From NCBI RefSeq assembly GCF_051020985.1, contig NW_027475134.1, forward strand, positions 62,001 through 126,000: a stretch of DNA of 64,000 nucleotides, read 5' to 3'. Under the pieces are notes generated by a model. It worked only from the letters and a program-made list of their open reading frames with translations. It did not search any database and was not told the origin of the DNA. How positions within the stretch are numbered: the first letter of the stretch is position 1; the number at the start of each line of letters is the position of its first letter. The DNA comes from Nomia melanderi. Its lineage: Eukaryota > Arthropoda > Insecta > Hymenoptera > Halictidae. Shown here one piece after another: positions 38,413-52,271 of the stretch. The position numbers were made by a program, and so were the translations under genes.

Positions 38413-41400
38413 TATCTCGGATGCTATTACAGATAGCGCAATAAATCAAAGTGCATTGTCTGTAGGAGGCCCTGGCGCATGAGTCTGTGCAGCGGGATCG
38501 ACCTCGGACCACCAGGGGCCGAGAAAACCACCGCCACATGGGGCCGGACACTCAGGGTCAGGGAAAAATGCAATATTTATCTGGTGATATCTCGGGTGCA
38601 ATTACAGATAGCGCAATAAATCAAAGTGCATTGTCTGTAGGAGGCCCTGGCGCATGAATCTGTGCAGCGGGAACGACCTCGGACCACCAGGGGCCGAGAA
38701 AACCACCGTCTCATGGGGTCGGACACTCAGGGTCAGGGAAAAATCGAATATATATCTGGTGATATCTCGGGTGCTATTAGAGATAGCACAATAAATCAAA
38801 GTGCATTGTCTGTAGGAGGCCATGGCGCATGAATCCGGCCAACGGGAACGAACTGGGACCACCAGGGGCCGAGAAAACCACCGTCTCATGGGGCCGGACA
38901 CTCAGGGTCAGCGAAAAATCCAATATATATCTGGTGATATCTCAGGTGCTATTACAGATAGCGCAATAAATCAAAGTGCATTGTCTATAGGAGGCCCTGG
39001 CGTATGAATCTGTGCAGCGGGAACGACCTCGGACCACCAGGGGCCGAGAAAACCACAGTCTCATGGGGCGGTACACTCAGGGTCAGGGGAAAATCCAATA
39101 TATATCTGGTTATATCTCGGGTGCTATAACAGATAACGCAATAAATCAAAGTGCATTGTCTGTAGGAGGCCGGGGCGCATGAATCTGGCCAGCGGGAACG
39201 ACCTTGGATCACCAGGGGCCGAGAAAACCACCGTCTCAAGGGGCCGGACACTCAGGGTCAGGGAAAAATCCAATATATATCTGGTGATATCTCGGGTGCT
39301 ATTACAGATAGCCCAATAAATCAAAGTACATTGTCTGTAGGAGGCCCTGGCGCATGAATCTGTGCAGCGGGAACGACCTCGGACCACCAGGGGCCGAGAA
39401 AATCACCGTCTCATGGGACCGGACTGTCAGGGTCAGGGAAAAATACAATACATATCTGGTGATATTTCGGGTGCTATTAGGGATAGCGCAATAAATCAAA
39501 GTGAATTATCTGCAGGGGCACCTGGCGCATGAATCTGTGCAGCGGGAACGACCTCGGACCAGCAGGGGCCGAGAAAATCACCGTCTCATGGGACCGGACT
39601 GTCAGGGTCAGGAAAAATACAATACATATCTGGTGATATCTCGGGTGCTATTAGGGATAGCGCAATAAATCAAAGTGAATTATCTGCAGGGGGCCCTGGC
39701 GCATGAATCTGTGCAGCGGGATCGACCTCGGACCACCAGGGGCCGAGAAAATCACCGTCTCATGGGGCCGGACTGTCGGGGTCAGGGAAAAATCCAATAT
39801 ATATCTGGTGATATCTCGGGTGCTATTAAAGATAGCGCAATAAATCAAAGTGCATTGTCTGTAGGAGGCCCTGGCGCATGAATCTGTGCAGCGGGATCGA
39901 CCTCGAACCACCAGGGGCCGAGAAAATCACCGTCTCATGGGGCCGGACTGTCAGGGTCAGGGAAAAATCCAATATATATCTGGTGATATCTCGGGTGCTA
40001 TTAGAGATAGCGCAATAAATCAAAGTGAATTATCTGCAGGGGGCCCTGGCGCAAGAATCTGTGCAGCGGGATCGACCGCGGACCATGAGGGACCGAGAAA
40101 ACCATCGACACATGGGGCCGGACTGTCAGGGTCAGGGGAAAATCTAATATATATCTGGTGATATCTCGGGCGCTCTTACGGATAGCGCAATAAATCAAAG
40201 TGCATTGTCTGTAGGAGGCCGTGGCGCATGAATCTGGCCAACGGGAACGAACTCGCTCCACCAGGGGCCGAGAAAACCACCGTCTCATGGGGCCGGACAC
40301 TCAGGGTCCGGGAAAAATCCAATATATATCTGGTGATATCTCGGGTGCTATTAGAGATAGCGCAATAAACCAAAGTGAATTATCTGCAGGAGGCCCTGGC
40401 GCATGAATCTGTGCAGCGGGAACGACTTTGAACCACCAGGGGCCGAGAAAACCACCGTCTCATGGGGCCGGATACTCAGGGTCAGGGGAAAATCCAATAT
40501 ATATCTGGTGATATCTCGGGTGCTATTAGAGATAGCGCAATAAATCAAAGTGTCATTGTCCGTAGGAGGCCCTTGCGCATGAATCTGTGCAGCAGGGACG
40601 ACATCGGACCACCAGGGGCCGAGAAAATTACAGATTTTCGGTATCCGTCACCCAAAGTCATGTAAAAATCCAGGATATATATGGTGCTTTCTCGGGTGCT
40701 ATTACAGATAGCGCTATAAATCAAAGTGCATTATCTGTAGGAGGCCCTGGCGCATGAATCTGGCCAGCGGGAACGAACTCGGACCACCAGGGGCAGAGAA
40801 AACCGCCGTCTCATGGGCCCGGACACTCAGGGTCAGGGAAAAATCCAATATATATCTGGTGATATCTCGGGTGCTATTACAGATAGCGCAATAAATCAAA
40901 GTGCATTGTCTGTAGGAGGCCCTGGTGCATGAATCTGTGCAGCGGGATCGACCTCGGACCACCAGAGGCCGAGAAAATCACCGTCTCATGGGGCCGGACT
41001 GTCAGGGTCAGTGAAAAAACCAATATATATCTGGTGATATCTCGGGCAGTATTAGAGATAGCGCAATAAATCAAAGTGCATTGTCTGTAGGAGGCCCTGG
41101 CGCATGAATCTGTGCAGCGGGATCGACATCGGACCACCAGGGGCCGAAAAAATAACCGTCTCATGGGGCCGAACTGTCAGGGTCAGGGAAAAATCCAATA
41201 TATATCTGGTGATATCTCGGATGCTCTTACAGATAGCGCACTAAACCAAAGTGAATTATCTGCAGGGGGCCCTGGGGCATGAATCTGTGCAGCGGGATCG
41301 ACCTCGGACCACCAGGGGCCGAGAAAATCACCGTCTCATGGGGCCGGACTGTCAGGGTCAGGGAAAAATCCAATATATATCTGGTGATATCTCGGATGCT

Positions 41401-43700
41401 ATTACAGATAGCGCAATAAATCAAAGTGCATTGTCTGTAGGAGGCCCTGGCGCATGAGTCTGTGCAGCGGGATAGACCTCGGACCACCAGGGGCCGAGAA
41501 AACCACCGCCACATTGGGCCGGACACTCAGGGTCAGGGAAAAATGCAATATTTATCTGGTGATATCTCGGGTGCTATTACAGATAGCGCAATAAATCAAA
41601 GTGCATTGTCTGTAGGAGGCCCTGGCGCATGAATGTGGGCATCGAGAACGACCTCGGACCACCAGGGGCCGAGAAAACCACCGTCGCATGGGGCCGGACA
41701 CTCAGGGTCAGGGGAAAATCCAATATATATCTGGTGATATCTCGGGTGCTATTAGAGATAGCGCACTAAATCAAAGTGCATTTTCTGTAGGAGGCCCTGG
41801 CGCATGAATCTGTGCAGCGGGATCGAACTCGGAACACGAGGGACCGAGAAAACCATCCACACATGGGGCCGGACTGTCAGGGTCAAGGAAAAATCCAATA
41901 TATTTCTGGTGATGTCTCGGGTGCTATTAGAGATAGCGCAATAAATCAAAGTGCATCGTCTGTAGGAGGCCCTGGCGCATGAATCTGTGCAGCGGGATCG
42001 ACCGCGAACCACCAGGGGCCGAGAAAATCACCGTCTCATGGGGCCGGACTGTCGGGGTCAGGGAAAAATCCAATATATATCTGGTGATATCTCGGGTGCT
42101 ATTAAAGATGGCGCAATAAATCAAAGTGCATTGTCTGTAGGAGGCCCTGGCGCATGAATCCGGCCAACGGGAACGAACTGGGACCACCAGGGGCCGAGAA
42201 AACCACCGTCTCATGGGGCCGGACACTCAGGGTCAGGGAAAAATCCAATATATATCTGGTGATATCTCAGGTGCTATTACAGATAGCGCAATAAATCAAA
42301 GTGCATTGTCTGTAGGAGGCCCTGGCGCATGAATCTGTGCAGCGGGAACGACCTCGGACCACCAGGGGCCGAGAAAACCACAGTCTCATGGGGTCGGACA
42401 CTCAGGCTCAGGGAAAAATCCAATATATATCTGGTGATATCTCGGGTGCTATTATCGAGAGCCCAATAAATCAAAGTGCATTGTCTGTAGGAGGCCCTGG
42501 CGCATGAATCTGTGCAGCGGGAACGACGTGGCACCACCAGGGGCCGAAACAACCACCGTCTAATGGGGCCGGACACTTGGGGTCAGGGAAAAATCCAATA
42601 TATATCTGGTTATATCTCGGGTGCTATTACAGATAGCCCGATAAACCAAAGTGAATTATCTGCAGGAGGCCCTGGCGCATGAATCTGTGCAGCGGGAACG
42701 ACCTCGGCCCACCAGGGGCCGAGAAAACCACAGTCTCATGGGGCGGTACACTCAGGGTCAGGGGAAAATCCAATATATATCTGGTTATATCTCGGGTGCT
42801 ATAACAGATAACGCAATAAATCAAAGTGCATTGTCTGTAGGAGGCCGGGGCGCATGAATCTGGCCAGCGGGAACGACCTTGGACCACCAGGGGCCGAGAA
42901 AACCACCGTCTCAAGGGGCCGGACACTCAGGGTTAGGGAAAAATCCAATATATATCTGGTGATATCTCGGGTGCTATTACAGATAGCCCAATAAATCAAA
43001 GTACATTGTCTGTAGGAGGCCCTGGTGCATGAATCTGTGCAGCGGGAACGACCTCGGACCACCAGGGGCCGAGAAAACTATAGTATTATGGGGCCGGACA
43101 CGCAGGGTCAGGGAAAAATCCAATATATATCTGGCGATATCTCGGGTGCTATTAGAGATAGCGCACTAAATCAAAGTGCATTTTCTGTAGGAGGCCCTGG
43201 CGCATGAATCTGTGCAGCGGGAACGACTTCGGACCACCAGGGGCCGAGAAAACCACCGTCTCATGGGGCCGGACTGTCAGGGTCGGGGAAAAATCCCATA
43301 TATATCTGGTGATATCTCGGGTGCTATTAGAGATAGCGCAATAAATCAAACTGCATTGTCTGTAGGAGGCCCTGGCGCATGCATCTGGCCAGCGGGAACG
43401 ACCTCGGACCACCAGGGGCTGAGAAAACCACCGTCTCATGGGGCCGGACACTCAGGGTCAGGGGAAAATCCAATATATATCTGGTGATATCTCGGGTACT
43501 ATTAGAGATAGCGCAATAAACCAAAGTACATTGTCTGTAGTAGGCCCTGGCGCATGAATCTGTGCAGCGGGAACGACCTCGCACCGCCAGGTGCCGAGAA
43601 AATCACCGACACATTGGGCCGGACTGTCAGGGTCAGGGAAAAATCCAATATATGTCTGGTGATATCTCGGGTGCTATTAGAGATAGCGCGATAAATCAAA

Positions 43701-43875
43701 GTGCATGTTCTGGAGGAGGCCCTGACGCATGAATCTGTGAAGCAGGAACGACCTCGGCCCTCCAGGGGCCGAGAAACTTACAGATTTTCGGTGTCCGTCA
43801 CCCAAAGTCATGTAAAAATCCAGCATATATATGGTGCTTTCTCGGGTGCTGTTACAGATAGCGCAATAAATCAAA
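43701..43875. repeat. Representative divergent monomer, type B2
   Basis: Like B1 in its centre, but reads GATTTTCGG then AAAGTCATG, and differs further right (TATATATGGTGCTTTCTCGG in place of ATATCTGGTGATATCTCGG). B2 copies have the diagnostic segment near 1960, 19280, 20855, 21380, 21905, 27855, 30480, 37130, 40625, 43780, 49200, 58300 and 58820. The copies at 27.9, 30.5, 37.1 and 43.8 kb share flanks and belong to one amplified block. The copy near 45175 combines a B2-like left part with a B1-like right part. Confidence 0.85.
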
Positions 43876-46864
43876 GTGCATTGTCTGTAGGAGGCCCTGG
43901 CGCTTGAATGTGGGCATCGAGAACGACCTCGGACCACCAGGGGCCGAGAAAACCACCGTCTCATGGGGGCGGACACGCAAGGTCAGGGAAAAATCCAATA
44001 TATATCTGGTGATATCTCGGGTGCTATTACAGATAGCGCAATAAATCAAAGTGCATTGACTGTAGGAGGCCCTGGCGCATGAATCTGGCCAGCGGGAACA
44101 ACATCGGACCACCAGGGGCCGAGAAAACCACCGTCGCATGGGGCCGGACACTCAGGGTCAGGGGAAAATCCAATATATATCTGGTGATATCTCGGGTGCT
44201 ATTAGAGATAGCGCACTAAATCAAAGTGCATTTTCTGTAGGAGGCCCTGGCGCATGAATCTGTGCAGCGGGATCGAACTCGGAACACGAGGGACCGAGAA
44301 AACCATCCACACATGGGGCCGGACTGTCAGGGTCAAGGAAAAATCCAATATATTTCTGGTGATATCTCGGGTGCTATTAGAGATAGCGCAATAAATCAAA
44401 GTGCATCGTCTGTAGGAGGCCCTGGCGCATGAATCTGTGCAGCGGGATCGACCGCGAACCACCAGGGGCCGAGAAAATCACCGTCTCATGGGGCCGGACT
44501 GTCGGGGTCAGGGAAAAATACAATATATATCTGGTGATATCTCGGGTGCTATTACAGATAGCGCAATAAATCAAAGTGCATTGACTGTAGGAGGCCCTGG
44601 CGCATGAATCTGGCCAGCGGGAACAACATCGGACCACCAGGGGCCGAGAAAACCACCGTCGCATGGGGCCGGACACTCAGGGTCAGGGGAAAATCCAATA
44701 TATATCTGGTGATATCTCGGGTGCTATTAGAGATAGAGCAATAAACCAAAGTGAATTATCTGCGGGAGGCCCTGGCGCATGAATCTGTGCAGCGGGAACG
44801 ACCTCGCACCACCAGGGGCCGAGAAAACCACCGTCTCATGGGGCCGGACACTCAGGGTCAGGGAAAAATCCAATATATATCTGGAGATATCTCGGGTGCT
44901 ATTACAGATAGCGCAATAAATCAAAGTGCATTGTCTGTAGGAGTCCCTGGCGCATGAATCTGGCCAGCGGGAACGACCTCGGACCACCAGGGGCCGAGAA
45001 AACCGCCATCTCATGGGGCCGGACACTCAGGGTCAGGGGAAAATCCAATATATATCTGGTAATATCTCGGGTGCTATTATAGATAGCCCAATAAATCAAA
45101 GTGCATTGTCTGTAGGAGGCCCTCGCTCATGAATCTGTGCAGCGGGAACGACGTCGGACCACCAGGGGCCGAGAAAATGACAGATTTTCGGTATCCGTCA
45201 CCCAATGTCATGTAAAAATCCAGCATATATCTGGTGATATCTCGGGTGCTATTACAGATAGCGCAATAAATCAAAGTGCATTGTATGTAGGAGGCCCTGG
45301 CGCTTGAATGTGGGCAGCGAGAACGACCTCGGGCGACCAGGGGCCGAGAAAACCAGTCTCATGAGGCCGGACACTCAGGATCAGGGGAAAATCCAATGTA
45401 TATCTGGTGATAACTCGGGTGCTATTAGAGATAGCGCAATAAATCAAAGTGCATTGTCTGTAGCAGGCCCTGGCGCATGAATCGGTGCAGCGGGAACGAC
45501 CTCCGTCCATCAGGGGCCGAGAAAACCACCGACACATGGGGCCGGACTGTCAGGGTCAGGGAAAAATCTAATATATATCTGGTGATATCTCGGGTGCTAT
45601 TACAGATAGCGCAATAAATCAAAGTGCATTGTCTGCAGGAGGCCCTGGCGCATGAATCTGTGCAGCCGGAACGACCTCGGACCACCAGGGGCCGAGAAAA
45701 CCACCGACACATTGGGCGGGACACTCGGGGTCGGGGAAAAATTCAATATATATCTGGTGATATCTCGAGTGCTCTTACAGATAGCGCACTAAGCCAAAGT
45801 GAATTATTTGCAGGGGGCCCTGGCGCATGAATCTGTGCAGCGGAATCGACCTCGGACCACCAGGGGCCGAGAAAACCACCGTCCCATGGGGTCGGACACT
45901 CAGGGTCAGGGAAAAATCCTACATGTATCTGGTGATACCTCGGGAGCTGTTACAGATAGCGCAATAAATCAAAGTGAATTATCTGCAGGGGGCCCTGGCG
46001 CATGAATCTGGGCAGCGGGAACGACGTCGGACAACCAGGGGCCGAGAAAACCACCGACACATTGGGCCGGACTGTCAGGGTCGGGGAAAAATCCCATATA
46101 TATCTGGTGATATCTCGGGTGCTATTAGAGATAGCGCAATAAATCAAAGTGAATCATCTATAGGTGGCCCTGGCGCAAGAATCTGTGCAGCGGGAACGAC
46201 CTCGGACCACCAGGGGCCGAGAAAACTACCGTCTCATGGGTCCGGACACTCAGGGTCAGGGAAAAATCCAGTATATATCTGGTGATATCTCGTGAGCTAT
46301 TACAGATAGCGCAATAAATCAAAGTGCATTGTCTGTAGGAGGCCCTGGCGCATGAATCTGTGCAGCGGGAACGACATCGGACCACCAGGGGCCGAGAAAA
46401 CTACCGTCTCAAGGGGCCGGACACTCAGGGTCAGGGAAAAATCCAATATATATCTGGTGATATCTCGGGCATTATTAGAGATAGCGCAATAAATCAAAGT
46501 GCATTGTCTGTAGGAGGCCCTGGCGCATGAATCTGTGCAGCGGGATCGACCTCGGACCACCAGGGGCCGAGAAAATCGCCGCCTCATGGGGCCGGACTGC
46601 CAGGGTCAGGGAAAAATCCAATATATGTCTGGTAATATCTCGGGTGCTATTAGAGATAGCGCAATAAATCAATGAGAATTATCTGCAGGGGGGCCTGGCG
46701 CATGAATCTGTGCAGCGGGATCGACCTCGGACCACGAGGGACCGAGAAATCCATCGACACAAGGGGCCGGACTGTCAGGGTCAAGGAAAAATCCAATATA
46801 TATCTGGTGATATCTCGGGTGCTATTAGAGATAGCGCAAAAAATGAAAGTGCATTGTCTGTAGG

Positions 46865-47945
46865 AGGCCCTGGCGCATTAATCTGTGCAGCGGGAACGAC
46901 CTCGGACCGCCAGGGGCCGAGACAAGCACCGTCTCATGGGGCCGGACACTCAGGGTCAGGGAAAAATCCAATATATATCTGGTGATATCTCGGGTGCTAT
47001 TAGAGATAGCGCAATAAATCAAAGTAAATCATCTGCGGTGGGCCCTGGTGCATGATTCTGTGCAGCGGGAACGACCTCGGACCACCAGGGGCCGAGAAAA
47101 CCACCGACACATGGGGCCGGACTGTCAGGGTCAGGGAAAAATCCAATATATATCTGGTGATATCTCGGGTGCTATTAGAGATAGCGCAATAAATCAAAGT
47201 AAATCATCTGCGGTGGGCCCTGGTGCATGATTCTGTGCAGCGGGAACGACCTCGGACCACCAGGGGCCGAGAAAACCACCGACACATGGGGCCGGACTGT
47301 CAGGGTCAGGGAAAAATCCAATATATATCTGGTGATATCTCGGGTGCTATTAGAGATAGCGCAATAAATCAAAGTAAATCATCTGCGGTGGGCCCTGGTG
47401 CATGATTCTGTGCAGCGAGAACGACCTCGGGCGACCAGGGGCCGAGAAAACCAGTCTCAAGAGGCCGGACACTCAGGATCAGGGGAAAATCCAATTTATA
47501 TCTGGTGATATGTCGGGTGCTATTAGAGATAGCGCAATAAATCAAAGTGCATTGTCTGCAGGAGGCCCTGGCGCATTAATCTGTGCAGCGGGAACGACCT
47601 CGGACCGCCAGGGGCCGAGACAAGCACCGTCTCATGGGGCCGGACACTCAGGGTCAGGGAAAAATCCAATATATATCTGGTGATATCTCGGGTGCTATTA
47701 GAGATAGCGCAATAAATCAAAGTAAATCATCTGCGGTGGGCCCTGGTGCATGATTCTGTGCAGCGGGAACGACCTCGGACCACCAGGGGCCGAGAAAACC
47801 ACCGACACATGGGGCCGGACTGTCAGGGTCAGGGAAAAATCCAATATATATCTGGTGATATCTCGGGTGCTATTAGAGATAGCGAAATAAATCAAATTGC
47901 ATTGTCTGCAGGAGGCCCTAGCGCATGGACCTGCGCAGCGGGAAC
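46865..47945. repeat. Recently expanded run with a perfect 175-bp tandem pair
   Basis: 47023-47197 and 47198-47372 appear identical over all 175 bp, marked by AGTAAATCATCTGCGGTGGG and GGTGCATGATTCTG. The preceding monomer (GGCGCATTAATCTG, CCGAGACAAGCACC) and its successor recur 698 bp later, four monomers on including one 173-bp monomer. One-monomer and four-monomer exchanges are therefore nested here. Confidence 0.88.
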
Positions 47946-48497
47946 GACCTCGGACCACCGGGGGCCGAGAAAATCACCGTCTCATGGGGCCGGACTGTCA
48001 GGGTCAGGGAAAAATCCAATATATATCTGGTGATATCTCGGGTGCTATTACAGATAGCGCAATAAATCAAAGTGCATTGTCTGCAGGTGGCCCTGGCGCA
48101 TGAATCTGTGCAGCCGGAACGACCTCGGACCACCAGGGGCCGAGAAAACCTCCGACACATTTGGCGGGACACTCGGGGTCAGGGAAAAATCCAGTATATA
48201 TCTGGTGATATCTCGGGAGCTATTACAGATAGCGCAATAAATCAAAGTGCATTGTCTGTAGGAGGCGCTGGCGCATGAATCTGTGCAGCGGGAACGACAA
48301 CGGACCACCAGGGGCCGAGAAAATCACCTGTCTCAAGGGGCCGGACTGTCAGGGTCTGGGAAAAATCCAATATATATCTGGTGATATCTCGGGCAGTATT
48401 AGAGATAGCGCAATAAATCAAAGTGCATTGTCTGTAGGAGGACCTGGCGCATGAATCTGGGCAGCGGGAACGACCTCGGACCACCAGCGGCCGAGAA

Positions 48498-50690
48498 AAC
48501 CCACGTCTCACGGGGCCGGACACTCAGGGTCAGGGGATAATCCAATATATATCTGGTGATATCTCGGGTGCTATTAGAGATAGCGCAATAAATCAAAGTG
48601 AATTATCTGCAGGGGGCCCTGGCGCAAGAATCTGTGCAGCGGGATCGACCGCGGACCATGAGGGACCGAGAAAACCATCGACACATGGGGCCGGACTGTC
48701 AGGGTCAGGGAAAAATCTAATATATATCTGGTGATATCTCGGGCGCTCTTACAGATAGCGCAATAAATCAAAGTGCATTGTCTGTAGGAGGCCGTGGCGC
48801 ATGAATCTGGCCAACGGGAACGAACTCGGACCACCACGGGCCGAGAAAACCACCGTCTCATGGGTCCGGACACTCAGGGTCAGGGAAAAATCCAATATAT
48901 ATCTGGTGATATCTCGGGTGCTATTAGAGATAGCGCAATAAGCCAAAGTGAATTATCTGCAGGAGGCCCTGGCGCATGAATCTGTGCAGCGGGAACGACT
49001 TCGGACCACCAGGGGCCGAGAAAACCACCGTCTCATGGGGCCGGACCCTCAGGGTCAGGGAAAAATCCAATATATATCTGTTGATATCTCGGGTGCTATT
49101 AGAGATAGCGCAATGAATCAAACTTCATTGTCCGTAGGAGGCCCTTGCGCATGAATCTGAGCAGCAGGAACGACATCGGACCACCAGGGGCCGAGGAAAT
49201 TACAGATTTTCGGTATCCGTCATCCAAAGTCATGTAAAAATCCAGCATATATATGGTGCTTTCTCGGGTGCTATTACAGATACCGCAATAAATCAAACTG
49301 CATTGTCTGTAGGAGGCCCTGGCGCATGAATCTGGGCAGCGGGAACGTCCGCGGACCACCAGGGGCCGAGAAAACCACCGTCTCATGGGGCCGGACACTC
49401 AGGGTCAGGGGAAAATCCAATATACATCTGGTGATATCTCGGGTGCAATTAGAGATAGCGCAATAAACCAAAGTGAATTATCAGCAGGAGGCCCTGGCGC
49501 ATGAATCTGGGAAGCGGGAACGACCTCGGACCACCAGGGGCCAAGAAAACCACAGTCCCATGGCGCCGGACACTCAGGGTCAGGGGAAAATCCAGTATAT
49601 ATCTGGTGATATCTCCGCTGCTATTAGAGATAGCGCAATAAACCAAAGTGAATTATCTGCAGAAGGCCCTGGCTCATGAATCTGTGCAGCGGGAACGACC
49701 TCGGACCACCAGGGGCCGAGAAAACCACCGTCTCATGGTGCCTGACACTCAGGGTCAGGGAAAAATCCAATATATATCTGGTGATATCTCGGGCGCTATT
49801 ACAGATAGCGCAGTAAATCAAAGTGCATTGTCTGCAGGAGGCCGTGGCCCATGAATCTGTGCAGCGAGAATGACCTCGGACCACCAGGGGCCGAGAAAAC
49901 CACAGTCTCATGGGGCCTGACACTCAGGGTCAGGGGAAAATCCAATATATATCTGTTGATATCTCGGGTGCTGTTAGAGATAGCGCAATAAACCAAAGTG
50001 AATTATCTGCAGGAGGCCCTGGCGCATGAATCTGTGCAACGGGAACGACCTCGGACCACCAGGGGCCGAGAAAACCACAGTCTCATGGGGCCGGATACTC
50101 CTTGTCAGGGGAAAATCCAATATATATCTGGTGATATCTCGGGTGCTATTACAGATAGCGCAATAAATCAAATTACATTGTCTGTAGGAGGCCCTGGCGC
50201 ATAAATCTGTGCAGCGGGAAAGACCTCGGACCACCAGGGGCCGAGAAAACCACAGTCTCATGGCGCCGGACACTCAGGGTCAGGGGAAAATCCAGTATAT
50301 ATCTGGTGATATCTCGGCTGCTATTAGGATAGCGCAATAAACCAACGTGAATTATCTGCAGAAGGCCCTGGCTCATGAATCTGTGCAGCGGGAACGACCT
50401 CGGACCACCAGGGGCCGAGAAAACCACCGTCTCATGGTGCCTGACACTCAGGGTCAGGGAAAAATCCAATATATATCTGGTGATATCTCGGGCGCTATTA
50501 CAGATAGCGCAGTAAATCAAAGTGCATTGTCTGCAGGAGGCCGTGGCCCATGAATCTGTGCAGCGAGAATGACCTCGGACCACCAGGGGCCGAGAAAACC
50601 ACAGTCTCATGGGGCCTGACACTCAGGGTCAGGGGAAAATCCAATATATATCTGTTGATATCTCGGGTGCTGTTAGAGATAGCGCAATAA
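48498..50690. repeat. Region whose two ends recur fused at 55322-56430
   Basis: 48498-48960 matches 55322-55784 (offset 6824), and 49974-50640 matches 55748-56420 (offset 5774). The offsets differ by 1050 bp, exactly six monomers, so the right copy lacks the six monomers at about 48960-49974, or the left copy gained them. Both copies of the second part share a 1-bp loss (CTGCTATTAGGATAGCGC near 50325 and 56095). Confidence 0.85.
49598..50690. repeat. Tetramer duplication at 699-bp spacing
   Basis: 49598-49990 matches 50297-50690, marked by AATTATCTGCAGAAGGCC, GGCTCATGAATC, CATGGTGCCTGACAC, GGCCGTGGCCCATG and GCGAGAATGACC. The spacing is 4 x 175 - 1 because one intervening monomer is 174 bp. 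Confidence 0.82.
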
Positions 50691-51396
50691 ATCAAAGTGA
50701 GTTATCTGCAGGAGGCCCTGGCGCCTGAATCTGTGCAGTGGGAACGACCTCGGACCACCAGGGGCCAAGAAAACCACCGTCTCATGAGGCCGGACACTCA
50801 GGGTCAGGGAAAAATCCATTATATATCTGGTGATATCTCGGGTGCTATTAGAGATAGCGCAATAAACCAAAGTGAATTATCTGCAGGAGGCCCTGGCGCA
50901 TGAATCTGTGCAGCGGGAACGACCTCGGACCACCAGGAGCCGAGAAAACCACCGTCTCATGGGGCCGGACACTCAGGGTCAGAGAAAAATCCAATGTATA
51001 TCTGGTGATATCTCGGGTGGTATTACAGATACTGCAATAAATCAAAGTGCATTGTCTGCAGGAGGCCCTGGCGCATGAATCTGTGCAGCGGGAACGAGCT
51101 CGGACCACCAGGGGCCGAGAAACCCACCGTCTCATGGGGCCGGACACGCAGGGTCAGGGGAAAATCCAATATACATCTGGTGATATCTCGGGTGCAATTA
51201 GAGATAGCGCAATAAACCAAAGTGAATTACCCGCAGGAGGCCCTGGCGCATGAATCTGGGAAGCGGGAACGACCTCGGACCACCAGGGGCCAAGAAAACC
51301 ACCGTCTCATGGGGCCGGACACTCAGGGTCAGGGAAAAATCCAATATATATCTGGTGATATCTCGGGTGCTACTAGAGATAGCGCAATAAACCAAA

Positions 51397-52271
51397 GTGA
51401 ATTATCTGCAGGAGGCCCTGGCGCATGAATCTGTGCAGCGGGAGCGACCTCGGACCACCAGGGGCCGAGAAAACCACCGTCTCATGGGGCCGGACTCTCA
51501 GGGTCAGAGAAAAATCCAATGTATATCTGGTGATATCTCGGGTGGTATTACAGATACTGCAATAAATCAAAGTGCATTGTCTGTAGGAGGCCCTGGCGCA
51601 TGAATCTGTGCAGCGGGAACGAGCTCGGACCACCAGGGGCCGAGAAAACCACCGTCTCATGCGGCCGGACACTCAGGATCAGAGAAAAATCCAATATATA
51701 TCTGGTGATATCTCGGGTGCTATTAGTGATAGCACAATAAACCAAAGTGAATGATCTGCAGGAGGCCCTGGCGCATGAATCTGTGCAGCGGGAACGACCT
51801 CGGACAACCAGGGGCCGAGAAAACCACCGTCTCATGGGGCCGGACACTCAGGGTCAGGGAAAAATCCAACATATATCTGGTGATATCTTGGTTGCTATTA
51901 CAGATAGCGCAATAAACCAAAGTGAATTATCTGCAGGAGGCCTTGGCGCATGAATCTGTGCAGCGAGAACGACCTCGGACCACCAGGGACCGAGAAAATT
52001 ACAGATATTCGGAATCCGTCACCCAAGGTCATGTAAAAATCCAGCATATATCTGGTGATATCTCGGGTGCTATTACAGATAGCGCAATAAACCAAAGTGA
52101 AATATCTGCAGGAGGCCCTGGCGCATGAATCTGTGCTGCGGGAACGACCTCGGATCACCAGGGTCCGAGAAAACCACCGTCTCATGGGTCCGGACACTCA
52201 GGGTCAGGGAAAAATCCAATATATATCTGGTGATATCTCGGGTGCTATTAGAGATAGCGCAATAAACAAAA
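51397..52271. repeat. Pentamer cassette V1-V2-V3-B1-V5
   Basis: One complete 875-bp cassette. With the following monomer it is repeated almost exactly 1925 bp (11 monomers) downstream. V3 has GTGAATGATCTGC at its left junction and AACCAGGGG. V5 has GTGAAATATCTGC, GTGCTGCGGG and CATGGGTCCGG. Confidence 0.87.

Noticed and set aside
50173..50622. 149-residue reverse open frame, and similar long ones at 9749-10165 and 55947-56294
   Set aside because: The ones at 50 and 56 kb span the 174-bp monomer with the shared 1-bp loss and simply repeat the same translated segment. The 9749-10165 frame also reads through satellite monomers only.
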